From Mytilus trossulus (lineage: Eukaryota; Mollusca; Bivalvia; Mytilida; Mytilidae): a stretch of DNA of 64,000 nucleotides. Positions 22,744-34,390 of the stretch are shown piece by piece (positions within the stretch are counted from its first letter, which is position 1; every line of letters starts with the position of its first letter). The DNA lies in the NCBI RefSeq assembly GCF_036588685.1, contig NC_086378.1, forward strand, positions 26,947,578 to 27,011,577, written 5' to 3'. The position numbers and the translations under genes were made by a program. Under the pieces are notes generated by a model. That model saw only the letters and a program-made list of their open reading frames with translations. It searched no databases and was not told where the DNA came from.

Positions 22744-23844
22744 TCATGGGTTTTGTTCAACAGTTGATATTGCATCATCGTCATCGTCGTCAATATTCCA
22801 TTCATGTACGAGAACATTCGGCGAGCCGTAGTCGTGACTAGTTATTAACGTGTCCAGTTTTTCAGGAACATATTTTACTTCAAATCTTTTGTCATGTGTG
22901 AGTGTTATGTTCAGAATTTCAGCTACTATTCCGAGGTAGACATCATCAATAAATATTTGTTTCACGTGAGGAAAAGTCTTTGATATTTCTTTTACCACGT
23001 CCATAGAGAGTAACATAGATCCGCCACTAATGTATGGAGGCCAATGTTTGTTAGGGTACTCGTCGGTAGATACGTACCATTTAGATTCTTTCTTTCTACG
23101 AACTACAGCATGTTCATACTTAAAACCAATGAACACATTCTCGTCTTCAAATTCAGTAATATTTTCTATAAGATCTAATAGTAGTGGTATGTTTACATAA
23201 TAGTCATCGTCTACAAACAGAACAAACTTAGCTTGACTGCAGTCAGACACAGCCCAGTTAAATCCCATTATAGTCTTTAGAGTATTGTTTTTATACTCGT
23301 CCATGAAGTCCTCTTGCACCATGTCTTCATACAAATCATATTCCATCTTAGTAAATGACGTTATTAGCGGTGAATCCCCTAATAAAAACGCTATTTGTAT
23401 TGAATTGTTTGTAAAGTTTCCCCAAGTTGCTCGGATAGCCATGCGATGTCCAATTTGAAAGACATTAGATTTTACTAAAATTAATAATCTTGGGTCAACA
23501 GGATTACCGGTTGATTTACAAACACGGGATGGTATACGTTTATATCTATATGGATGTGGATTGATAATTTCGTCAAACAATACTCGAGGTTTGACAGTTG
23601 CATTACCTAATGTGGTAGTTTCGGTCGGAATGGTAGGAACGGTTGTGGCATATTTTGTTCTTGGGAAAGCTGTGATGATTAATGGCGGCAATTCTATTTC
23701 ATCTGTTGGTATTGAGATTTCGTTTAATGTTGTGACTTCTATTTTCACGTGACGAGAAAGAACCATTAGCATAACACTTGATATACTGACCAGTAAGATA
23801 ACTGCTGGTAATGTGCGCAGAATTTTGATTATTTGTCTGTTCAT
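22744..23844 (-). CDS. GT31 beta-1,3-glycosyltransferase (beta-1,3-GalT/GlcNAcT-like), copy 1
   Basis: A 366-residue type II Golgi enzyme that would transfer galactose or GlcNAc in beta-1,3 linkage from a UDP-sugar to glycans. An N-terminal cytosolic tail and a membrane anchor (about residues 12-29) lead into a Thr/Pro-rich stem (to ~100) and the catalytic domain: HRMAIRATWG (133-142), FVDDDYYVN with the metal-binding DDD (212-214), YISGGSMLL (271-279) and IDDVYLG (299-305). N-glycosylation sequons (NFTN, NNS, NNT, NIT) are frequent. It ends in an unusual run of six Asp (352-357). The coding region is in one exon. The acceptor TTTGTTTCAG just upstream (exon from 23898) implies an intron in the 5' UTR. 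It is diverged from copies 2 and 3. Sugar specificity cannot be told. Confidence 0.93.
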   Translation of the reverse strand: MNRQIIKILRTLPAVILLVSISSVMLMVLSRHVKIEVTTLNEISIPTDEIELPPLIITAFPRTKYATTVPTIPTETTTLGNATVKPRVLFDEIINPHPYRYKRIPSRVCKSTGNPVDPRLLILVKSNVFQIGHRMAIRATWGNFTNNSIQIAFLLGDSPLITSFTKMEYDLYEDMVQEDFMDEYKNNTLKTIMGFNWAVSDCSQAKFVLFVDDDYYVNIPLLLDLIENITEFEDENVFIGFKYEHAVVRRKKESKWYVSTDEYPNKHWPPYISGGSMLLSMDVVKEISKTFPHVKQIFIDDVYLGIVAEILNITLTHDKRFEVKYVPEKLDTLITSHDYGSPNVLVHEWNIDDDDDDAISTVEQNP

Positions 23845-24009
23845 ATTGTACTCTTCTGTTACATGAAAAAAGACTAGCTTCGTTTATATTCATCCAGTCT
23901 GAAACAAAGATATGGCTTATATTAAGATCATGAAAATAAAGTTAGACAAAAAGTAAATAAAAGTAAATATAAATATACACCAAATGGTTAGCAAGTCGAT
24001 TACAAAAGT

Positions 24010-24345
24010 AACCAAAAAATGTACACGGAGGCGTCTATTAAAGTGTGTATGTGTTTGTAGATGGAGGCGTCTATCAAAGTGTATATGTGTTTGTAGATGG
24101 AGGCGTCTATTAAAGTGTATATGTGTTTGTAGATGGAGGCGTCTATTAAAGTGTATATGTGTTTGTAGATGGAGGCGTCTATTAAAGTGTATTTGTAGAT
24201 GGAGGCGTCTATTAAAGTGTGTATGTGTTTGTAAATGGAGGCGTCTATTATAGTGTATATGTGTTTATAGATCGAGGCGTCTATTAAAGTGTATATGTGT
24301 TTTTAGATGGAGGCGTCTATTAAAGTGTGTGTGTGTTTGTGAGTG
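24010..24345 (+). repeat. 36-bp minisatellite, about nine copies
   Basis: Copies of GGAGGCGTCTATTAAAGTGT with ATATGTGTTTGTAGAT, one shortened (near 24190). It lies in the probable 5' UTR intron of GT31 copy 1. The Cys/Trp/Arg-rich frame across it is a by-product of the repeat. Confidence 0.92.
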
Positions 24346-24700
24346 TGTGAGAAAGAGATACATTTTCTGGAATCTTCGTAAATAAGTTCTTTTAAAATTG
24401 ATTTGTATTAGAAGCACATAGAATCGGCGAAAAAATAAAAAATGTTCAAAAATGTGTCTCGAAATCATCAAATCTAGAAATAAAATTTGATATGCGGATG
24501 ATTAGTTAATATCCGTTTGAACGGGATAAAATATTAAATCTTGACTCAGTGTCACCGACTTCTTCCTTAATCTTGCATGTCGATACGTGAAAATGTAAGG
24601 TACATACAAGAAAAAGAATTACACTTTATATAAAAACAAAAAGATACAATAAAGTAACACATAATGCTCGCTAGTACTAAAAGCAAGCTCAAAGTATCTT

Positions 24701-24755
24701 ACCTGCCGATTCGAAAAAATATATGACGGTTCTGGATGAAGACTTTGTATTTATA
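24701..24755 (-). promoter_or_regulatory. Possible promoter and first non-coding exon of GT31 copy 1
   Basis: On the minus strand a TATAAATA (24755-24748) is followed about 45 bp later by CGGCAG|GTAAGAT, a consensus 5' splice site (exon end 24703). Joined to the acceptor at 23899 it gives an intron of about 0.8 kb before the start codon. Order and spacing fit a TATA promoter with a short leader exon; this is inference from consensus alone. Confidence 0.4.
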
Positions 24756-25084
24756 CAATGTATCTTTTTGATATACATAAACAATAAGGATGATAACAAA
24801 TTATCTGTTTATATTTGATCATTATGGTGTAAAGACGTGTTTACTTAAGTCAGTGATATACACTATTTTTTGTTTATTTTTGAAATAACAAAATCACTAT
24901 CAAAGTCAAATTATGTAATATAAGTGCAGTGACAGTACTGCTGTTGTTAATCAATTGATTGATGTTCGTTTCAGTACGTTTACAGCAATTGATTTTGTTC
25001 TTTTACTTTATCGTTTGTTTATTAATTTATGTTGCAATTTACTGAGTGTTTATCCTTGCACCAGGTGTATTTCACGTGGTTATT

Positions 25085-25216
25085 GACATATGACATCAAC
25101 TTCCAAGCAAGGACCGAAGCTCATAAACCTTGCCGTCATCGGTATTTTTGTTAAACGCAGGACTTCGGGAATGTCCGGAGAGCCGACAACCTTGCTTCGG
25201 AAGTTGATATGACATA
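25085..25216. repeat. Imperfect inverted repeat (~27-bp arms)
   Basis: The left arm (25085-25112, TATGACATCAACTTCCAAGC) and right arm (25190-25216, CTTCGGAAGTTGATATGACA) are imperfect reverse complements around a ~77-bp loop containing CGGGAATGTCCGGAG. It could be a small foldback element. Confidence 0.6.
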
Positions 25217-25339
25217 AGTCCGCTGTTATTAGTCTACAGTTGTCATGCTGCTGATCTTTTCTTGTCAATACTTTACTTTTAATTAAAGCAAATTAAAGCA
25301 CATTTAGTTTTTTCTTGTTATTAAATATGTAAGGTTTTT

Positions 25340-25430
25340 AAGCGTACGATGACCTATTATAGTTGTGTCATTTTGGCCTCCTGTGGAGAGTTGTCTAATT
25401 GGCAATCATACCCCCATCTTCTTATTTATA
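25340..25430 (-). repeat. Dispersed repeat fragment (minus copy of the GCCAATGAGACAACT family)
   Basis: GACCTATTATAGTTGTGTCA, GGAGAGTTGTCTAATTGGCA and ATCATACC are reverse complements of the family head. Confidence 0.6.
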
Positions 25431-25504
25431 TTCATCCGGAATCTAAAATCTAATTTACGATAACATCATCGCTGCAAGACATACAGTACTAAACAAGATT
25501 TCAG

Positions 25505-25660
25505 AGAATAAGTACGCCTGTACCAAGTCAGGAATATGACAGTTCTTGTCTATTCGTTTTTGATGCGTTTTGTTATTTGATTTTGCCATGTGATTATGGA
25601 CTTTCCGTATTGATTTTCCTCTGAGTTCAGTATTTTTGTGATTTTACTTTTTTCTTCAAT
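25505..25660 (+). repeat. Dispersed repeat (ACCAAGTCAGGAATATGACA family)
   Basis: GTACCAAGTCAGGAATATGA, GGACTTTCCGTATTGATTTT, CCTCTGAGTTCAGTATTTTT and GTGATTTTACTTT form an ordered set. Parts recur at 33225, 39575, 39750, 40375, 61875 and 62125. Confidence 0.65.
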
Positions 25661-25884
25661 ATATTAATAAGATTTGAACAAAATTGCATATAACTTACTG
25701 ACGATAAAATCGAAACATCCTTATTATCACAGCCAATCGGATAATAAGATATGTGATTCTGTTCAATTAACATTTTGCTTTAAAATATTGCAATAATTTA
25801 TCAAAATAATCAAGTCAAGGTTTATCATTCCGCAGTTTAAGGTCTTTTTAAAGGATGGTTGTTTATTATGTGTTTATCAAAATA

Positions 25885-26060
25885 AAAAGATGTGGTATGG
25901 TTCAGTGCCAATAAGACAACTTTGTACGAGAGTCCAAATGATATTTTCCTTCAACAATGAGCAAAACCCATACAGCATAATCAGCTATTTTTATAAAAGG
26001 CCCCGAAATGACAGATGTAAAACAATTCAAACGAGAAACCCAAAGGATGATTTATGTTCA
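25885..26060 (+). repeat. Dispersed repeat (GCCAATGAGACAACT family)
   Basis: AAAAAGATGTGGTATGGTTC, TTCAACAATGAGCAAAACCC and AAAGGCCCCGAAATGACA match copies at 4285 and 27475. Confidence 0.65.
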
Positions 26061-26069
26061 AAACTAAAC

Positions 26070-26875
26070 ACAAAAAAACAAATATAATATACGGAAACAG
26101 ATTTGACTTTTTGTCTGATAGAATCCTATAGTTTTATACACGAGTGCCAATTGAATTTTTTCCCTCCAAACCCCTTTCATTCTTTTCATAATTTGTAACA
26201 TATAATTCCAAATTCCTTTAAAATTTGTTAAAATCGTATACAGTATTTGTATTTTTTTCATAGATTTTGATAGAAAATTGATTCAAATGTTTCCTGCCAA
26301 GTTTTCAGAAATCTTTTCAGTACTTTTAAAGTTCCGTTATTTATATATAGTCTTTTAAAAGAAGGGCTTGTTTTTTTTTAAAACGGTAAAGTGAAAAATT
26401 CTTCAAATGTTTACGGGTGTGACCTTAAAGCTTTAACAGCGAATTATTCAGTACATTTTATGGTAAATATATAATTTTGAGAGTCTCAAACTAACACGAA
26501 CCCTGCTATATAGTGTTATCTAAATCAAGCTTATAATATCTGATAGTAAATACATATGTTGCCAACTATAGGGTGATTGTAAGGAGTGTGTGAATAGATG
26601 TTACGTGTTGCTTTACAAATTCTTTAATATGTTGCAATGCAAACAACTGCAATATTGACAAAGTTCTTAACCGAATAGCAAAGTAAACTCGCTTATCTAA
26701 TGTATTTCCTGATTACACGATGGAATGAGGTTCATCTCTTAAAACCATTCAATATTTCGATAGCTGACATTTTTTTTCGAAGAGAAACTGAATGAATTTC
26801 AAATACTCCTACCCGCTTAATGTATTTGCTTCCCAAATTTTGCTTCATAAAAGATATATGCAAACAAACTAATTA
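26070..26875. other. No gene recognised
   Basis: AT-rich spacer without recognisable coding, repeat or RNA signals. Confidence 0.4.
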
Positions 26876-26879
26876 TTTT

Positions 26880-27085
26880 TTTTACATAAATAAGGCCGTT
26901 AGTCTTCTCGTTTGAATTGTTTTATATTGTCTTATCGGGGCCTTTTATAGCTGACTATGCGGTATGGGCTTTGCTCATTGTTGAAGGCCGTACGGTGACC
27001 TATAGTTTTTAATGTTTGTGTCATTTTGGTCTTTTGTGGATAGTTGTCTCATTGGCAATCATACCACATCTTCTTTTTTATAGGT
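26880..27085 (-). repeat. Dispersed repeat (GCCAATGAGACAACT family), minus strand
   Basis: ATAAGGCCGTTAGTCTTCTC, GGGGCCTTTTATAGCTGACT, TTGAAGGCCGTACGGTGACC and GTTGTCTCATTGGCAATCAT give a nearly complete reverse copy. Confidence 0.75.
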
Positions 27086-27472
27086 TCGTATGGGAATTAT
27101 TTTCTTCAATTGTATCACTGATATTTATTTATAAATAAGTAACATAAGTTACCATGGACTGTTATACCTAGAAACATGTTTCAAACCCATATAGGTATTA
27201 TTTTAAGATGCGATGAGGAGGTAGTTTGGTTTTGTTTAAAATATCCTACTTTAATAATAGTAATCTTTTTTTGTAAAGGTCAATCTTGTTGTAGTTTAGA
27301 GACCTTTTGCAATATTGGAAGTAAGATAAATGGTTAAACAATCATGATTTGATGCTATCAGAAACTATTTGAAATGAAAAATAGATTTAGCTTCTTTTTT
27401 TTGACACGATGGAATACAGTTAACTTGTATAACAGGAAATAGCTCCATAAGTTCAAATTCAGGAGTCATATA

Positions 27473-27700
27473 AAAAAGAAGATGTGGTATGATTGCCAAT
27501 GAGACAACTATCCACAAAAGACCAAAATGACACAGACATTAACAACTATAGGTCACCGTACGGCCTTCAACGATGAGCAAACCCCATACCGCATAGCCAG
27601 CTATAAAAGGCCCCGATACATTGTAAGACAATGTAAAACAATTCAAACGAGAAAAAAATAAACGAAAAACAAATATGAAACACTTAAACAAACGTCAGTA
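27473..27700 (+). repeat. Dispersed repeat (GCCAATGAGACAACT family), plus strand
   Basis: GATGTGGTATGATTGCCAAT, CTATAGGTCACCGTACGGCC, TATAAAAGGCCCCGATACAT and AATATGAAACACTTAAACAA. It lies opposite the copy at 26880-27085, forming a loose inverted pair. Confidence 0.75.
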
Positions 27701-27719
27701 TATCAGTGGTTTTCTTTGA

Positions 27720-28580
27720 TTGCTCTCTGTCATAATTATTTTTTCGTTTTATATTGGTTTGTCATAAATTATGCTATTTGTATCACATTTTGTCAATTGG
27801 AGGGTTTTACAGCTGATCTTACGGCATTTATAACAGCCCTCTTTAATCTTTTAATTACACTTTCATTTTAAAGTGTCTGCAAATTTTGTGGTTTTGATCG
27901 TGAAATATGCACGGAACATAGATAAACAAAAAAAATATCTATTTGCATTACATTTGACAAATTTCCGCCTTCCTGTTATCTGAGATTTCATGATTAAAAA
28001 CTTTAAGTGTTTTACTTCAAATAATTGTTTCTTATTATGAAACTTTGTTATTTTTCGAAAAACAATCATGTGTGTGATGTTTGTGAAATTGCATTTTTAA
28101 ATGTTATACAGGAAAATAATTTCCCCGGATTTCCAAGTATTTGAAATTTCATGATAAAATCTTAGTTTATTAATCAGACACTGTACTTATATTTGTTCAA
28201 TCAATTTTTGTATTCATATTCTAAAATTTTAAAGTTTTCATTGATTTGAAAGAAAAAAAATCCAATTTAATTCAATTTGAAACTAAGTTTATAATTCCAG
28301 AACTATTATCATAAATATTGAAAAATATAGTAAAAATGACAGATACAAATATTCTACATGGATGTGGGATGTTTAAAATGAATGCTTCTTCACATTTATA
28401 CCAAATATCAATAGTGGTTTTCCTTCAACTCACAAACGTTAACACATTATTGACGGTCTCGTCTCTACAACTTAGTTGATGCGAGGCAAACGCTATCACT
28501 GCATGTTAGAGTTTGTCACTCAGAAAATTAGGATACTGCATATATGCAATGTAATGAATTGTGTATGTCCATACATGTAT
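27720..28580. other. No gene recognised
   Basis: AT-rich spacer; nothing recognisable. Confidence 0.4.
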
Positions 28581-28584
28581 AAGT

Positions 28585-28765
28585 ATATAAAAAAAGATGT
28601 AATATAATTGCCAATGAGAAAACTATTCACAAGCGACCAAAAAGACACAGCAATAAACAACTATAGGTCACCGTACGACCTTCAACCATGAGCTAAGCCC
28701 ATTCCGCAAAGTAGTCTATAAAAGTCCCCAAAATGATAAATGTAAAACAATTCAAACGGGAAAAC
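28585..28765 (+). repeat. Dispersed repeat (GCCAATGAGACAACT family)
   Basis: AAGATGTAATATAATTGCCA, CTATAGGTCACCGTACGACC and GTCCCCAAAATGATAAATGT: a more diverged copy. Confidence 0.65.
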
Positions 28766-28769
28766 TTAC

Positions 28770-29780
28770 TATTTATTGTATTTATTAATTAATTAACTAG
28801 TATATTTATTTATTTATTATATAAGTTTTTTAGTTGAGAAACAAATTACAGAATATTAATACTTACTTGACTGAAAAGGAAATGGTCAAATCCGTCCATG
28901 TTTTACTGGAACAAATTAAGATATAACCATTGATAGTGTATGATTGGAAAATTTTAACTTCCAACTACGATTATATTATGGTGAAGCCACCTTTATCGCC
29001 TCAAATAATTATTATTTCGCAATTTTATCCTAGTAACATATTGTTCAGGAAGTTGATAAAGAAATTCTTTAGTCTCCGTCAGTTAATCTTATTTACATAT
29101 GATTCGACAGGAGTGGTGACCAAATTCACGACTGGCTTTATTCAAATTATTAGTGTGCAGAATTTAGAAACGAACATTGCACAATTACGCGATTATGATT
29201 ATCACAAGTACATGTAAGATACACAAACCTTATGTCAAAAGGTGACGAATAACTCTTATTTCAACTTAGTGCGGTGCATAACTACAAAACGGTCTCACAA
29301 GTTTGATATCAGCAATACAGGAAATATATTCAGGCTAATTTCCTCAATACCTTACTATATTAAGTCATTGACATTTAACTGTCTTATCACATTATATTCA
29401 ATACCAACAAGGATACGTAAGATTTTTCAAACATTAGATTTTGAACAAAAAAATTTAATCTTCGCGTTATCATATTTATTCGTGATAATGAATTTGACCT
29501 TTCTTTGATCAGTACAAATGTATATCTTTATACGAGTATTTACTAGATGTCATTGGTTCACATTCAATACGTATATAGTGTCTGTTCCAACAAAAATCAA
29601 TTGAGAAGATTATCGGGGGGAGGGGGAGGGACATACTAAGGAACCGAATGAACTCCAAAATGAACCAACAGAATAAGCGTCTATTGTTATGCACGCATCA
29701 GCAACAATACCAATCAACTATCAAGCAAACTGTCACAATCGAAAATTAAATAAAGACCCAACGGTTAATTGCTCACAGGA
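28770..29780. other. No gene recognised
   Basis: Frames of up to 95 codons at 28930-29508 (+) show no motif, no codon bias I can see and no family resemblance. Confidence 0.4.
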
Positions 29781-29784
29781 GTTT

Positions 29785-29945
29785 GACATCCTATCAAAAC
29801 GGGGTAAAATATACAAAACTCGACTATCACAGTAGAGCTTCGAGTTGAAATCCTATCACTAACGGCGTAAACATATATCAAACTCGACTATCACAGTAGA
29901 GCTTTTCTCGAAGAAACTGTGATTGTCGAGTTTGGTATAACGCAC
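29785..29945. repeat. Direct plus inverted repeat (AACTCGACTATCACAGTAGA)
   Basis: AACTCGACTATCACAGTAGA with GCTT occurs twice in tandem (near 29818 and 29880), with TGAAATCCTATCACTAACGG echoing CATCCTATCAAAACGGGGT. It is then followed by AAACTGTGATTGTCGAGTTT, its inverse. The second copy and the inverse can form a hairpin. Confidence 0.7.
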
Positions 29946-30329
29946 GATACTGGTGTCACCTAACGTTACACACCCAAAGACGTAAGACAAAATAAAAGCG
30001 TTGGAATGCATGTTGTTCAGATGGCTTTTAACAATTTTTTTTTTAAAAAAGGACTTGATTTTTTTCCCGAAGAAAGGATTTTTTTTCTTAGATAAAAGAT
30101 GCTAAGCTTTAGATTTATTATCAAATCAAAAATAAAAAGTAACTTGAATTGAAACCATTTAGTTATATACATTTTAATTATAAAGGCAATCGATTTCTCA
30201 GGGTTTTTTATGGATAAACTATGCACTGCAAATGCATTCATTTTTGCACTCCAGAATGTCAAGGCGAGAGGACTACGGCATATCTAGCATGGCAGTTCTG
30301 CACAAATATATGCGAGGGAATTAGCGGGA

Positions 30330-30485
30330 ACAATTATCATAGCGAGGGGGGATAGGAGAGGTCCTGATCCCGAAATCCCGGGCTTAAAACACGAAATCCC
30401 GAGGTCCCGAAAGGATCAATCCCGAAATCCCGTGCTTAAAAACAACCGATCCCGGAGTTCCGATAAAGATCATATCCCCCTCTTT
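30330..30485. repeat. C/G-rich short repeat (ATCCCGAAATCCCG motif)
   Basis: CCCGAAATCCCG is repeated three times in variant form, interleaved with GGGCTTAAAACACG and GTGCTTAAAAACAA. It stands out by base composition from the AT-rich surroundings. Confidence 0.6.
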
Positions 30486-30489
30486 TTTT

Positions 30490-33210
30490 CTATTAATTTG
30501 TATTATAGCGGATCCGACTATTATAGTCCGGAAAACACTTCAGTTCCGCGTGGAAATCTCTCTCACCCCTTCTTTCTGAATCGGTAGAGCTTCAACATAA
30601 AACATTAATTTTAACGGGTTTTTTTTATTAAGCAACAAAATAAAATAGCCGTATTCCAAATCGTCTGTGAAACCCGCAATCATTACAATTAGACGGAACG
30701 TTAGACGCATATTTTATTGAATAACGTCAAAATCGTATGTGGGGACATTGTATCGGACATTTTAGTTTTATCCGATATCTCATATATTAGATTTAATTTA
30801 TGGGAATTTAATATCAAAATAGAGATATTTTTTTGTACTTTTATCCATTATAATTTTTTCTTATGTAGCGAATGACACTGTATTAGATAAACATCACGAA
30901 AAAACAGAAAACAGAAAACGTAACCCTAGTACGTTTAATTTGGTTTGAAGGGGACAAAATATCGGACATTGCTAATCAACTCGAATAAAAAGAATTTGTT
31001 TTAAACATTCCTGATTATTACATGAGGCGAAAGTGTGATCTTTGTACAAAATACTAGTGTAAGAAGTATTTACTTTCGACATGGGGGTTGCTCTGGAATT
31101 CCCTTTTTCGGACAAATTAAAAAAAATTTACGGCAACCTTTTATGCATGGGACACATAATTTGTATCATCTTGATCCCTTTTTTTTTTTTTATATTTCCG
31201 TATTTTCGAGAGAGAGAAATCGACATTACGTCATCGCCCACTTATAAATTGGTTGTTCTAGACACATTTTTATATCGTTTGGTAAAAACAAATTATATGT
31301 TTTTTACGGTATTCAGAATTTCAGAAAACTAAAAGTGTAACGCGGGACAAGGAAATCATATTGCAAACTAAAGGTTTTTATTGAATTTTAATTAATGAAA
31401 ATGGTCTGTTACATATATAAAATTGCAATAATCTGAAAGACGAGTTTTAAAGCTTTAAAATGATATACAACACTTTATAACATCATTTTTATGTTTGAAA
31501 ATTAACTAGATGACTGTGGCTTGTCCGTGATTTCACCAAAGTAACACCAGTAGCGTGGTTTCATCATGATATAACTTTCTTTTCGTTATAAGGCTTAACG
31601 ATTACCGTTATGCGTAGTAATTTGCACGGGTGGATTCACCCGTGCATACCTAAGCGGGAATTAATTCATTCGACGGTTTGCATTCAATCAGTCTACACGT
31701 TTAATTCAATTGCTGTTAAGGTCTGTTTGACTTTTATTTTGTTTTCGTTTTGAAACAAACGCAATTGTTGTTCTATAGGGGTTGTCTTTCACACGTATAT
31801 TAAGATTATTCTTATAGAATTGTACAATTCAGTAGATGCACATGTATACTGTACAGTATTTAATCAATTTTCTCTTTTCATTCAATTACATGTAGTTGTG
31901 AATTGTTTCTAATTTTTGTAATTATATTTTGTAGATTGTTCAGGCTGTTGATCATACTTCTAGTGAAGAACATGTGATAAGGACTGTTTTTGGCGTAACA
32001 CCCGCCATTCTAAATTTAGTTTTTTTTCACATGTTACTTATGTTCCGAATGTATTATTAAAAGACTGGATGCTGCAAACCTACATCCCATAGTATATTTG
32101 TGCGTTGTGTTATTAAGCCTAGTTGTATAGAAAAGAAATACTTTATGTTCGGTTGAACCCGTGAAAAAGAACTTAACTTGCTTTAATTAATACTCATAGG
32201 AGCACGGAAATTGACAAAAGGGCAGTGATCGGTCAGTATACTAGAGCCTCTTCAGCAGGATAAAATTATCAGCAATAGCCTTTTTAGAAAAGTTTTGTAT
32301 GTTCAATGGCCAGGAAAACGAAAGCCGAAAGCGTTGAGTATTGGTCAAGTTTGACAGATCAACGAAGAATGTAGATGTAAGAATGTTATTTGGTTCTTTT
32401 ATTGATTTTATCTGTTTTTAAATAATAAAACTAATTTTTTAAAAAGAGTATATTTTGAGTAACCATATGCCTGATGAACAAATCAAAGCATAAAATTTGT
32501 TAAAAAAAGTTAACTTAATAATGGCCAAAAACGCTTTTCAAACCCCACCCCCCTTTTTTAACTCTGGATCCGCCAATGACATATAGTCTATGCGTAGTGA
32601 CGGTAAGTTACATAGTGAGCTAGTGACCTTATACGATATATATGGGTTATTTTAAATTTTTAAATATATTTAATACAGTTCGTTGACTTTTTTTTTTAAA
32701 TTTAAAACATGTTATTTAAAATATTGTAGTAAATTAACTCAATAGTATTTATGTGTTATATCTAATCTAAATCAATGTCTCCACAACAGATCATGCAGAT
32801 GTCATGCGAATAGAAACGGTTGCTAGGTCTCATGTATTTGATACGGTACCTTACTTCTTTTGATGCAAATTAACTATTCCATACGTTTAAATCTATCGAG
32901 CAAATCATGTTGAATTTTATATAGGTTTAAATAATTTTCACTTCGTACAAAGAAACGCCCAAACCTTTTTCAGAACGTATGCACTTGCCAACAAAATGGG
33001 CTTCAAAGTAAAGTGTCAGTCTTTAAATGTTTTTTGTTCCTTTTTCACAAAAGCTGCGAAACAACAACTAAACAATTACATTGTTAAATTTTGTTTAGGA
33101 AACCGAAAAAAAAAAATCCTTTACTTTCAATCTATATCATTTAACCTGCCAGTGGCTAAAATTATGAAGTTATAAATAATTTAAACGAATCCATCATTTT
33201 CTACGCGCCA
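30490..33210. other. No gene recognised; one short hairpin
   Basis: Long AT-rich spacer. The only clear structure is a 9-bp perfect hairpin, GCACGGGTG..CACCCGTGC, at about 31624-31645. The 83-codon frames near 31035-31332 (+) have no recognisable features. Confidence 0.4.
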
Positions 33211-33219
33211 AGTGAATGG

Positions 33220-33345
33220 CTGTACGTACCAAGTCAGGAATGGGACAGTTGTTTTCCATTCGTTTGATGCGTTTCACTTTACATTAATTTATTTGTGCAA
33301 TTTGATGAGGGACTTTCCGTTTGGAATTTTACTTGGGATTCGGCA
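33220..33345 (+). repeat. Dispersed repeat (ACCAAGTCAGGAATATGACA family)
   Basis: GTACCAAGTCAGGAATGGGA, CCATTCGTTTGATGCGTTTC and GGGACTTTCCGTTTGGAATT match 25505-25660. Confidence 0.6.
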
Positions 33346-33504
33346 TGCATGTTTGTTCATCAGTGATGCAAACGCATCTTGGACTTTTACTACACAATCT
33401 TATATGTGTGTTTCTCTTCGTTTCTGTTATATCATATATGGACATTTTGAGGATGCGGATTTCTTATCGTACATTAAATAAATTATCATCAATCGATCTG
33501 TAAT

Positions 33505-34095
33505 TCAAATGGACTGCCCCTACAATAGAAAAAAACAAAGTGACTGTCCCTACCATGAATAAAAACAAATGGACTGCCCCTACCATGGACAAAAACAAAT
33601 TGACTGCCCTTACCATAGATATCAAAAGAAATGGACTGCCCCTACCATAGACAAAAACAAATTGACTGCCCTTACCATAGATAAAAACAAATGGACTGCC
33701 CTTACCACAGACAAACACAAATTGACTGCCCTTACCATAGACTAGATAAAAACAAATGGACTGCCCTTACCATAGACAAAAACAAATTGACTGCCCTTAC
33801 CATAGATATAAAAAGAAATGGACTGCCCCTACCATATGCAGAAACAAATTGACTGCCCTTACCATAGACAAAAACAAAGTGACTGTTCCTACCATAGATA
33901 AAAACAAATGGACTGCCCCTACCATAGAAAAAAACCAGTGTCTTTTTCTACCATAGATAAAAACAAATGGACTGGCCCTACCATAGAAAAAAACAAAGTG
34001 ACTGTTCCTACCATAGATAAAAACAAATGGACTGCCCTTACCACAGACAAAAACAATCTGACTGCCCTTGGCACAGAAAAAATCCCAAATTAACT
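33505..34095. repeat. 30-bp minisatellite, about 19 copies
   Basis: Units of GACTGCCCTTACCATAGATA with AAAACAAATG; several are 31-37 bp by small insertions. Because 30 is divisible by 3, frames run through it on both strands. These encode periodic peptides and are not taken as genes. Confidence 0.95.
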
Positions 34096-34199
34096 TCCGT
34101 AGCATAGGAACAAAACTGTCATGTTGTGACTATCTAAAGACATCTAAATTGGTGTTCTTATCTTATATTGTAGGACAAGTCCAATGATATATTCTAATA

Positions 34200-34285
34200 T
34201 GCAACAAATTTGACAAGCACGGTTATGACAAGAACAACTATAGTTTAAGAAACACTGAAGGAACAACATAATTTGTTACTTACAT
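34200..34285. repeat. Left part of GT31 3' flank duplicated at 47830-47905
   Basis: GCAACAAATTTGACAAGC, ATAGTTTAAGAAACACTGAA and GGAACAACATA match 47830-47905 (GCGACAAATTTTATAAGC, ATAGTTTAAGGAACACGGAA, GGGGCAATATA). The match resumes at 37120, so the DNA between was inserted in copy 2's flank or lost from copy 3's. Confidence 0.65.
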
Positions 34286-34327
34286 GTTGTGTCGGTGACC
34301 TAATCAATATATATATATATATATATG

Positions 34328-34390
34328 GGGTCAGTAAATTCCATATGGGCAGTTATCGAAGCTCAAAACCCGATATGAAATTTACTGACC
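34328..34390. repeat. Short palindromic element (GGTCAGTAAATTCC...GAAATTTACTGACC), left
   Basis: GGTCAGTAAATTCCATATGG pairs with CGATATGAAATTTACTGACC around a loop with CGAAGCTC. A relative lies at 37004-37066. It is next to an (AT)n run. Confidence 0.75.

Noticed and set aside
23984-24253. 89-codon Cys/Trp/Arg-rich frame
   Set aside because: Product of the 36-bp minisatellite, also divisible by 3.
33464-34105. Open frames of 60-102 codons on both strands over the 30-bp minisatellite
   Set aside because: A repeat length divisible by 3 keeps frames open by itself; the peptides are perfectly periodic, with no start context or homology.
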